Assembly (NCBI GenBank): GCA_963930655.1
Contig: OZ005618.1
Location: 3,556,001 to 3,620,000 of the forward strand
Direction: 5' to 3'
DNA from: Myrica gale
Taxonomy: Eukaryota; Streptophyta; Magnoliopsida; Fagales; Myricaceae
Length of the DNA stretch: 64,000 nt
Part shown: positions 55,392 through 64,000 of the stretch, piece by piece
Layout of the letters: each line of letters starts with the position of its first letter
Numbering within the stretch: the stretch's first letter is position 1
Program-made: the position numbers and the translations under genes
Notes under the pieces: model-generated
The model's input: the letters and a program-made list of their open reading frames with translations, nothing else
Database searches by the model: none
What the model was told of the DNA's origin: nothing

Positions 55392-57728
55392 GGCCAAATG
55401 GTCCATGGAAGTTCAGGGAATAATTCTGTGATATTGTGTCCAAAGTCAAAGAATGCTCCAAAGACCAGTTTGGGGATAGAAACTGTTTCTGACGAGATTC
55501 TCCTGAAAGGTATTTTGACGAAAGGAAAAAACTTCAAGGTTGGGTGAGGGACACATGCTCTAATGGAAACCGCCTCAGTTTGTGCAGGACGGGAAAACTG
55601 AAAAAACCAGGCACAATACTTCTGAGTGGTTTCATGGTTTGAATGTCGTTGGGGAATTTGAAACCAATCAGACCTTTGCCCCCTAAACTGGGAAGCCACG
55701 AATTAGTCCTGGTAGGCACAGTGAGATAATGATGAGTATCTAAATCAATAAAAGACCAAGAAACAAGAAATGACAATTGAAATTTAAGAACTCTGATTTA
55801 CAGGAAGAAAATATGCTCACTCTAAACAGTCAGGTTGTCTATTTGAAGGATTTTAAATAATGGTGATCTTCTGAAGTTCTTTTCAGTTATCTTCTTAGAA
55901 TATGTGCTACGATAGAGTTAACTGCATCATGTGCTTCATGTCAGGGATAATTGGAATCTCCATATATGTATTTCTATGTATCTTTGTCTGATGTTGTGTG
56001 GCTGAGGGTTCGAGCTGTCACAAATTATGGTGTCTGAAGCATGATGCATTTAATATTTTTGTCCCATTTACCTTGTTGTGAGCCCTTTCACACACTGCTG
56101 CTCCTAACCTTCAGATATGTTCCGGTCTCTTTCATGGAAGCCTGCACTTTATTTTGAATCCTCCACACTTGATGTGAACTATTGTTAGTCTGTCTGGGAG
56201 CAGTGTATTACTCACCAGCTTGATTCCACAATTTGGGTAGAGACTTTGCAGCCACTGCCTTAACCTCTTTCATTCACCTTTGTTCAAAACTTTTAATTTT
56301 ACCGAGTGCCTATGGGACAATTCAGCATTATCCTAATTATAAAAGTCTTCACTCGAGGAAGAATTGCTGTCTTTCTGCAAGTGGTTTTATTTACTGTTCC
56401 ATATCATCATGATATTGACGCAGGAATATTTCCTGCATATTTTCTGAGAATAATGTTTTTATGAAGATTTACATGCCACTTTTTTTCGCCTTTGGTATGT
56501 TCAGATTTGAAAACACCAGTAAGGTAGCAAACAATTTTTGTGGCTTTAAAATTGTCTCAGGTCTGGTGGAAATGATTGTACAGTGGCCCAGAGTTGATTG
56601 GCAATACTAGTGGGAACTAGATTAGCAAGTTCCATTACTTGCATAAACATCAAAGTTTGCATATCCAACTTTCCATTCCAGATATCTGCATCAAAGTGTG
56701 ATATTGGTTTATCTGAAAGTTGAAAGCCTGTTCAGAAAAGTTGGCTAGTAATGGCTCAGCTTTATCTGCTGGTGTTGTACTTACAGGGGCTCGTTTATTG
56801 TAATATTCTTCTTCATGTATTTTACTACACAGGAGAAATGTCTTAGCCCTTGAGATTTGTCAAGCTCGGCTCACTGTAATCATCTCTACAAATGCACTTT
56901 TTTTTCAAGCTAAACTTGAGGTACCAAAGTCAATTTGTGGGAAAATTTTGCTTTGCAGCATGGCTTGACGAGAGATTTTTGGCTCTTGGTAGAACCAGAA
57001 GTACCAAGTTCAGTTGTAGATATGCTTTACTTGACATTGGACTAATTTGGGTTATTCAAAGTGTAACCTCCCCCACCATGTATACCTTAAAAGTGACTAG
57101 ACCAAATTAAACTCGACTTTTGCTCTTTAATTTGATGGTTTAGATATTTTCCTTCCTTTTTTATGAAAGGATATTTACAATTCTCACATAAAACACTTAA
57201 TTTCCAATCTTTGATCATTTCCATGGAAAAATAAGGATGTTTAGTAGCATCCAAACAGTTTAAAACTTTTTCCAACACTGTTTTTATGCTTTCAACTAAA
57301 TGATAAAAAGACCACCGAGGGTAGTGGTTTAATGTTGCGAAGGCTGTGCTTAGAATCCAGGATTGGTTCCTAACGACGGTTCGAATCATGATAGTCTTAT
57401 TAAGCTCTGCTTGCTTCATGATGGTCTCTCCCGATAGTCTTTTTTGCTTAAAAAAAAACTAAATGATAAAAAGTAATATTCTAAAAACATACTCGCCCAA
57501 CTCTTTGTTTTCAATTGGAACAAAATGCAGTCTTAAAAACTCCAATAGCAGACTCATTAACAATCAGTCCAATTTTTGCCCGAGTCCAAGCCCAGATTGG
57601 AACAAATCAACACTCGGGTTCGGGCTGGGTTCAACTGTCTTGCCAAACCAACCCGATGGGGCCTTCTTCTCCATATCGCAATAAGCCGTCCCTTCTCTGC
57701 AGTGCCTCCTAATCAACCAACCAGGTCA
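55392..57728. other. Intergenic region, probably with 3' UTR of the methyltransferase gene
   Basis: No coding region supported. The base composition of 55392-57100 is less AT-rich than the other spacers and would fit a transcribed 3' flank. Nothing repeats elsewhere in the window. Confidence 0.4.
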
Positions 57729-58040
57729 ATGGAGGTCCAAAAAGAGAACCGCAACATCCACGACAACCAGCGCCGTCAGCTGGCGGCCAAGTTCGAGCTG
57801 AAGCGCAAGCTGTTCAAGGCCTTCATGAGAGATCCCGATCTCCCAGTCGAGGTGCGGGAGCACCAGCAGTACAAGCTGGCCAAGCTGCCCAGAAACAGCT
57901 CCTTCACGCGCCTCAGAAATCGGTGCATCTTCACTGGCCGCTCTCGTGGAGTGTATCAGTTCTTCCGGATGTCCCGTATCGTCTTCCGTGAACTGGCGTC
58001 AAAAGGTGCTCTCACGGGCATCAAGAAAGCTTCTTGGTAG
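57729..58040 (+). CDS. rps14: Mitochondrial ribosomal protein S14, nuclear-encoded, 103 aa
   Basis: The 103-residue frame starts [22 protein letters not shown] and contains the uS14m core: [58 protein letters not shown] and the terminal GIKKASW. It is a small-subunit protein of the mitochondrial ribosome and binds 16S-like rRNA near the decoding head. The high share of GC-ending codons (AAGTTCGAGCTGAAGCGCAAG) and the nuclear neighbours show it is a transferred copy and not recent mtDNA. No targeting presequence follows the ATG. The same frame stays open 150 bp upstream (reads [15 protein letters not shown] before the Met) but has no ATG, so a spliced upstream exon is possible. Confidence 0.9.
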   Translation: MEVQKENRNIHDNQRRQLAAKFELKRKLFKAFMRDPDLPVEVREHQQYKLAKLPRNSSFTRLRNRCIFTGRSRGVYQFFRMSRIVFRELASKGALTGIKKASW

Positions 58041-58779
58041 AGAAGTAAGGAAGGATTCCGCTCTGTTTTCTGCTAGATTTTGGACGGATGAAATTTATTT
58101 TCTCGCTTAATGTAATGCTTATGTTTGTTTGTTGATGTTGGCAATAATTTCTCCGTTTTGAATGTTGGGAAATAGGTTTAAGGAAACTGAAATGGATTTG
58201 GGATGGCATGAAATTTTCTGTACATGACAAAATGAAAGAAATGTGGTGGAATTGAGTTCGTATTCGTATCGGATGTGGTTGCGTAAATGTGTTGCTCAAT
58301 GATAAGAGTCGGAACTGGATGTTCAATATCGGCAAAAGTCGAAGCTTGTATCTCCTAACGCAGCTTGGGGGATTTGGGATTTGGTCTTGGTTAAGAGGCT
58401 TTTAAGGCAGAATGGGCCTCGTTTCAGCAAATTTTTCTCTTCATTTTATTAGAGATCTCTAGGAGTAATTATTTTTATCTGATGGGGAAGGTAGGATGGA
58501 TTTTCCTTTCTTTTTCTGCATTTGGCTTAGGCTTTAGTGCTCTGTACATCTGCCTGTAGCTAGGGCTTGGTTTTGCTCATCTTCTTTGGGACTTCGGGTT
58601 GTGAGTAAATCACTTTAGACTTGTCCTGCCCGTATGGAAAGGAACTTTTGATTCCGTTTAATTGTGCCTGGTTTGTTTTGAATAAGTGTGAGGAGTTAAA
58701 ATTTAAATCTCTCCAAAATTGTATCCTCTGTCAAATTAGCTCTTTGGTTCATGGATCCAATAACTTAGCGAATTGATGC

Positions 58780-58890
58780 AGCAAATCCATGTGGGGTTAC
58801 CCTCTGAACCGGATGAGGATCCTCGGAACCTGCTCTCGGGGTTACTATCTGAACCGGATTAGGATCCTCTGAACCCACTCTCATTGGAGG
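58780..58890. repeat. Short imperfect tandem repeat
   Basis: Two or more copies of a roughly 48-bp unit with CTGAACCGGAT-AGGATCCTC-GAACC. It makes the minus-strand frame 58765-59148 repetitive (GSEDPNPVQ, GSEDPHPVQ). The spacer 58041-59885 has no other recognised feature. Confidence 0.65.
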
Positions 58891-60275
58891 GGTCTTTTTC
58901 TTTGTCCCATATACCTTACCTCCTTGCTCTCGATACTGAAGCAAGTTCATGCCCGTGCTACCTATTGATACCATTGTCTTCTGCCTTGGACTATCCACTT
59001 CTCTTTCAAGTAAAACCATTGTTTGATCAGGCTTTTGATAGCATTGTCTAAGTTGGACTGCACAATATTGATGATGCTTCCTTGCTAAATATGTTTGAAA
59101 ATATCCTCGGGCCATTTCGGTGAAATGATTGAATAGTTTAAGATTCACCGAGTATCCTTTCTTTAGTCTTCTTAGATTTGTTGGCAGGGCTAATTTGGTG
59201 TTAAATACCCTTATGAGCCTATGAGGTGTGTATGTGTATGTGTATGTGAAGGAGAAGGAAATGGTTGGGGACAGGAGGTGTGGGTGCAGGAACTACACAA
59301 GTACATGCATGTGTGCGTGAGTGTGCATTTGTAAGTATTAGATCTTGCCTTGAAGATTGGTTGCGAATGACTTTTCGGTGTTTCCGGTACCACTTCAGTC
59401 GCCTCTCTTTAAATAGAGGTACATTACCCAGGAGCCTAAAAGAAAGGAAAATAATGGGAGAAGACAGTTCAAAGTGCAGGAACTAGGTGAAGTACCTGCA
59501 TCCGACTTGAAGCAAAGCGATCATTCATCTCTCTATATTTGTTTTTTCTGAAATAACTAGTCCAAAAGTGTGTGTTTTAGAGAGAGAACAAGTGATTGTG
59601 TATGTAATGATCTATGCCGAAAATGCATTGCTAGGTCTCTTCCTTGCCCTCCAACAGTTTGATGACTACTTCCCTAATATGGATAAGTCACTAATGAGCA
59701 CTGGATTAGAAATAGGTTATCTGGCTACAAAAGTGGATTTCTTAATCTCAAATCTATGACACTCTTCCGTTAGCCGGCTTATTTTCGGTGGATAAAATGA
59801 TCCTTATGTTTAGAAAATGGATTTACATGGACAGTAAACGTGATATATTGGACTTATAATCTTATATTTATTCGTCGAAAATTTGCTTTTTAGTCACTTA
59901 AGTTTTCATTCTTTTTCATTTTTAATCATAAAACTTAATGTTTCAATTTTTTAGTCCTTGATCTTTTCATACTTGAAAAAAATAGTCTAGCCGTTACCTT
60001 CAATTAGTCTAACTAACAGAATAATTTTCCACGTAAGCAACCCATTTTCACATCAGTCCACCATTTGAACTGAATGCCCTAAATGACCAGTAGCTCCCAC
60101 GAGATTAAATGAAACTGCGTGTTTCGTTCCCTTAAAGACAAATGTTACCTATGGCCCCGCATATCTCTTTATGCGTAGTCATATCCCTTTTGTAAACCCT
60201 AGACTACTCATTTTCATTTCAGATACAGAGGAGGAGAGAGAAGGAGAGAGTTACTAAGCATGACGACGGGGCTTA

Positions 60276-61064
60276 ATCGAGTGAGTCAGCTGCTTCCTGC
60301 ATCCGAGTTGTGTCCGAGCTAACTAGGTACTCGTCCTCACCAAGATGCTCCAAAGCCTCCTCTCTCTTCTTATTTGATGAGCTTATTACAGTCACATGGT
60401 GCCCCATGGCCTTGGCTATCTTGACACCCATGTGTCTCACTCCTCTAAGCCACAATATCCCTCTCAACCCACTCTACTTCAACCCAAAGTGAGTCAGGGG
60501 ACTGTCTACTGTCACCCTGGTGCACAACAGGGGCTACCTGTTTTTGCGACATCCCATCTGGTATCGTCACCACAAATCTAGAATAGAAACAAAAAAAAAA
60601 TGTCAGCCTTTAATTTTAAATTGGCGAAGGCAATTATATCTTCTTGCGTTGCAAGAGAAAACCCGTCTTTGGACACTTATTAGCCAAAAAAATTGCCACT
60701 TTGAAGTTCTAATTATCTTTACTAAATTTCAAGAGCACCTAAATCTCTACTGATGTCACTGGTACTAAAAATAGGAAAAATCAGCATTTCAAGAATTTGA
60801 TTTTATAGTGACATGGTATAAGGATGGCATTTTTTTTTTTATTAAGTAAGGATAGCATTTGAAAGAGATTATATTTTGTCGTTACTTTTGGTCGACCACC
60901 ATGGAACCTACAAAGCCGCCTTGGGTGAGTTGGCCATCAGTGTAAACATCGTTATAGGACTGGATTTTCTTGTTGCAATATTGCTCGTTATCTGCTTTGC
61001 ATGGGCGACAGTTTCTGCAGCTGATCCCACCTCCACCACCTCACCGACCACTTCATGCCTGTTT
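60276..61064 (-). pseudogene. Captured fragment of a lignin-type cinnamyl alcohol dehydrogenase gene
   Basis: Two exons with their intron on the minus strand. Exon a (61064-60886) carries [12 protein letters not shown], then after an internal loss and frame change [16 protein letters not shown] (structural-zinc cysteines), SYNDVYTDG and [15 protein letters not shown] donor at 60885 and an AG acceptor before 60577 bound a 308-bp intron. Exon b (60577-60276) gives [42 protein letters not shown] and EAADSLD, with a 1-nt deletion and a lost glycine of the GLGGVGH NADP loop. N- and C-terminal parts are missing. The pattern is that of class I CAD (monolignol synthesis). It is a fragment and cannot make enzyme. 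Confidence 0.8.
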
Positions 61065-61081
61065 CAGAACAATAGTCACAG

Positions 61082-61139
61082 TCAATATAAGCAACAAAAC
61101 GCACCTAGAAAAAAAAAACAATATAAGCAACAAAACGCA
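61082..61139. repeat. Short direct repeat in element interior
   Basis: CAATATAAGCAACAAAACGCAC occurs twice, separated by an A-rich linker, at the inner edge of the right arm. Confidence 0.8.
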
Positions 61140-61377
61140 CAGTTTTATTTAATCTTATGGGAGCTATTGGTCGTTTAAGACATTTGGTTCAAATAGTGGG
61201 CTGACATAGAAATGGGTTACTTACGTGAGAAATGGAGACTGACGTAAAAAATTATTCCATTAGTTAGACCAATGAAAGACAATGACTGAACCATTTTTTC
61301 AAGTATGAAAAGATAAGGACTAAAAAGTTGAATTATCAAGTTTTATGATTAAAAATGAAAAGAGGTGAAAACCTATG

Positions 61378-61640
61378 ATACGTTCGTTTTCACACTTTTT
61401 TCAGGATTCTAAGTATATTCACAAAACTACCACCGAACATATTCAGAATTCAAACACAAACACCAATACATTTTACACAATCTCCAACAATTTTTTTCAC
61501 ATAACTCCAATATTTTTTATTAAACAATTACATCAAATCATTTCTCTCTCCACTTTACACAAACACCAACAAAACACTATTCAACATAAATATTCACAAC
61601 TTCTCTAAAATCCTATAATTTTTACTTAAAACGAACATAA
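61378..61640. repeat. MITE abutting the right end of the Pack-MULE
   Basis: Runs from ATACGTTCGTTTTCACAC to TTAAAACGAACATAACC. The ends are inverted copies of a (A)CGTTCGTTTT motif, with an AT-rich middle of CAAAA/CACAA units. It probably disrupted the terminal bases of the neighbouring element. Confidence 0.55.
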
Positions 61641-62225
61641 CCCCAGTGAATAAAGAACAAATTTCCCTTATTCGCCCCATTATTTTATAAAACGTTCTAT
61701 ATTTGACTTATAATCTTCAATCTTGTATTTGTTTTTGCTAAGAACGAAGTTTTAAGTTACCAACAAGAATTCTATTTATTCTTTGAGAACGACCCCGGTT
61801 CATAAGTCAGTAATTAAATTATTTAATTTGAGGAGGAATAATATATATAGTTCAGAAAAATTAAAAAACCTCCGTGTCGAGTGTTTAATCTGTATTTGGA
61901 GCTAGATTCATGTATGTGGTACAGCTCGTTGGGGACCACAAGCTCCACCAACCACCAATCCGCTTGCTCACCATTCCATAGACACTCCCCCAAATGAACC
62001 CCACCAAACATACCCTGTCCCTGTCGTTCTCGGCCCTGAAAATCAATGTGCATGAAAGTCACGGGAGTGGCGTAGAACTGAGGCCCGAAATTCCTCAAAC
62101 GGAAGGAATTTCGATACTTTTAATTTTAAAAGGATGAACAGTGATCGGAAGGACGAGGATGCCTTGACGGATTTGGACGTGTAAGGTCGCTACAAGGAGA
62201 CGGCGTCGTTCACGAGCTGGGCGCG

Positions 62226-64000
62226 CAGAAGACCGCTGAGAGCTACCAGCTCCAGCTGGCTCTGGCGCTTCGTCTCTCGGCCGAGGCTGCTCGTGCCGAT
62301 GATCCCAACTTCTTGGAGTTCAATACCTGTGATCGGGGAACCCCGCCGCCTTCTGGTTCTGCAGAGGCCGTGTCTCATCGATTCTGGGTATGCCATTCCC
62401 TGCTCTGTTATCGGTTCGCTTCGTTTTCCGTTAGCGAGTTCTGTCAAAAACTGTCTTTTTAGTTTAATATTATTTTGTTACTCACTTAGAAAGAAAAAAA
62501 GTATTCTGTTACTCTCAATGTCGTTGGTTCTATCTCAGTTTTCCGGAGTTTACTTTTGTTTTTTTTTTCTCGGCACTCCGGAGTTTACTTGTATACATTA
62601 ACATGGTACAATAGTTTTAACCTTGTGGTTGCTCGAAACAAAAGAAACAGAATTGTTAGATTTTTTTTGTCTTTCCTTTTTGTCCCTTTATTATTATTAT
62701 TATTATTTCTTTCCAAATGTTGGGTTCGTATTCCCTGCTTGATTTAGATAATTCCCATATATGGTTTCATTGCAATTTTTTATTATTATTGTCATTCCTA
62801 TTGCTCGATGTTCCGGAATGTTACCTGGGACGGACGAAATGACTCCCCCCCCCCCCCAGGCGACTGACGAAATAACCAAGCTTTGTCCTTTTAAATAATT
62901 TTAGAGCGTAATTTCTAACTTTTATTGATCAAATTGAAACTCAAACGTACTTTTCAAGGACTAATATAGGTGTCTGTTCTTTTAGTCATTTAAATAACAT
63001 TCCAAAAAGAAAAGATTTTGTACGTCCAGGATGCAAACTGCATGAAGAGGTGTCATTACTTGATTTTTTTAACCATGCATCTGAATTTCCGTTGCACAAG
63101 CTCAGTTGGTTTAGAAAGAAAATATGGCAGGTGTAACTGGGTCCAACGTGTAGACTGTGTAGGGAGGTTTATTGAATTAAAACATGGAAGGTACTTATAA
63201 GGATAAATTGGAATTATTCTTTAACGAAGACATCATGAGTTGATTTCAATTGTATGCTCCATATATTTTGTTGAGCTCTGATTTTCGAGTTTACCAGGTG
63301 AATGGCTGTTTGTCTTACTATGAAAAAATTCCGGATGGGTTTTACTTAATCCATGGGATGGATCCATATGCGTGGACTCTAAGTACTGATGTGCAAGATA
63401 GTGGCTGTGTCCCGTCTTTAGGATCATTGATGGATGTTGACCCTCGTGCTGACTTGACCATCAAAGTGGTTTCAATTGATAAATCTAGAGATCCTGGATT
63501 GAAGAAACTGCAGAATAGGTTATTCGTTCTTTCCAATAGCTGGATCACCAAAAAAGATGTGACAATAAAAGATGTGATTGATCAGCTTGCAAACCTTGTT
63601 TGTAATCAAATGGGGTGAGTTTCATGCTACTCTTTAATTTTAAGTACTCAAAACTCTAATTGAAACTACTTGCAACTCTTGATTTCTTCTAAATCAAATC
63701 TCCTTTCTTGTTACTAGGGGTGCTGCTTCGAATGAAGAAAAATTGTTCGAACGCTGGAAGGAGTGCACTGAAGAACTCAAATACCGCCTGGGCTCTGTCG
63801 TGCTTCCAATTGGAAGCTTATCAGTCGGCCTTTGTGTACATCGTTCATTACTGTTTAAAGTAATTCTCCCTGCCTAATATGTAAATTGATATGCTACACT
63901 ACATTTGAGGTTGCATTTGAGGTTGTTTCATTTAAGGAAATGCTTTTAAAGTATTAATTACCATGTGACCCTACACTATTTAGTTTCTTCCTTCTGTTTT
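62226..64000 (+). CDS. CTR1-like Raf-type serine/threonine kinase, N-terminal part only (runs off window)
   Basis: Three exons are visible: one ending at 62387, then 63298-63614 and 63718-63859, with GT-AG borders and matching phases. The translation gives QKTAESYQLQLALALRLSAEA, PSGSAEAVSHRFW, VNGCLSYYEKIPDGFYLIHGMDPYAWTL, then RWKECTEELK and VVLPIGSLSVGLCVHRSLLFK. This is the EDR1/CTR1 regulatory domain. In CTR1 it precedes a kinase domain that represses ethylene signalling at the ER; the kinase domain would lie beyond 64000. The 5' part is odd: the family has SWAQ before this block, but here AGC TGG GCG is out of frame with CAG, and no in-frame ATG is found. Could be a pseudogene or need an unseen upstream exon. 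Confidence 0.7.
62845..62857. repeat. Poly-C run in intron of the CTR1-like gene
   Basis: Thirteen consecutive C. Such runs are prone to sequencing error, so its length may not be exact. Confidence 0.85.

Larger units (their letters stand above)
59886..61372. mobile_element. Mutator-like (Pack-MULE) element with about 245-bp inverted repeats
   Basis: The left arm (59886-60135) and the inverted right arm (about 61128-61372) match over roughly 245 bp. Shared blocks include CATTTTTAATCATAAAACTT, TCTTTTCATACTTGAAAAA, GTCTAACTAA, ATTTGAACY and TAGCTCCCA-AAGATTAAAT. The 990-bp interior holds an intron-containing CAD fragment and an unidentified 60180-60270 piece that looks like a leader (purine-rich GAGGAGAGAGAAGG before ATGACGACGGGG). 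The right border abuts another MITE, so no target duplication can be read. There is no transposase. Classified by arm length and cargo. Confidence 0.7.

Noticed and set aside
58765-59148. 127-residue minus-strand frame
   Set aside because: Contains a short tandem DNA repeat and no recognised domain; not supported as a gene.
1-64000. CRISPR array or bacterial operon structure
   Set aside because: Spliced plant genes and nuclear tRNAs show this is plant nuclear DNA; none of the repeats has spacer-repeat regularity.

Overview
This is nuclear DNA from a non-grass eudicot. Genes are split by short GT-AG introns in AT-rich DNA. The proteins are typical plant ones: a GAT1-type transporter, a CSLA mannan synthase, a CYP714 P450, an OTU deubiquitinase and a CTR1-like kinase. 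The spacers are packed with MITEs, tRNA-derived SINEs, hAT and Mutator-like remnants. The species cannot be named from the sequence alone. All gene models were built by hand, checking splice sites and reading phase exon by exon.

Layout. 0.8-4.0 kb: a DUF668/DUF3475 gene on the minus strand with a leader intron. 4-10 kb: repeats, including a SINE and a complete Mutator-like element with 9-bp target duplications that carries a fragment of an F-box gene. 10.3-21.9 kb: two copies of one segmental duplication. The right copy holds an intact, divergently oriented pair: a GABA-transporter-1-like permease (14.7-17.3 kb, minus) and a CMS1-like ribosome-biogenesis gene (20.9-25.8 kb, plus). The left copy (about 10.35-14.07 kb) holds only decayed 5' parts of both. 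Two DNA transposons in the right copy are missing from matching positions in the left copy.

25.8-30.6 kb is a gene-poor spacer. 30.7-36.6 kb: an intact nine-exon CSLA glucomannan synthase (534 aa) with transposons in its introns. 36.9-40.4 kb: a SINE, a 0.9-kb foldback element with a MITE inside it, a tRNA-Leu(UAA) gene and nested MITEs. 41.4-43.4 kb: a five-exon CYP714-type P450 (516 aa). 47.0-49.2 kb: a five-exon OTU4-type deubiquitinase (336 aa, minus). 53.4 kb: tRNA-His(GUG). 54.0-55.4 kb: a single-exon SAM-dependent methyltransferase. 57.7-58.0 kb: a nuclear copy of mitochondrial ribosomal protein S14. 59.9-61.4 kb: a second Mutator-like element with long inverted repeats, carrying an intron-containing fragment of a lignin-type cinnamyl alcohol dehydrogenase. 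62.2 kb to the right edge: part of a CTR1-like Raf kinase gene whose 5' end looks damaged or incomplete.

The genes do not form a pathway; this is an ordinary eudicot gene neighbourhood. The most interesting signals are structural: two gene-capturing Mutator-like elements, the segmental duplication that provides empty sites for dating insertions, and dense MITE nesting. I found no clear evidence of a wholly new biological system.
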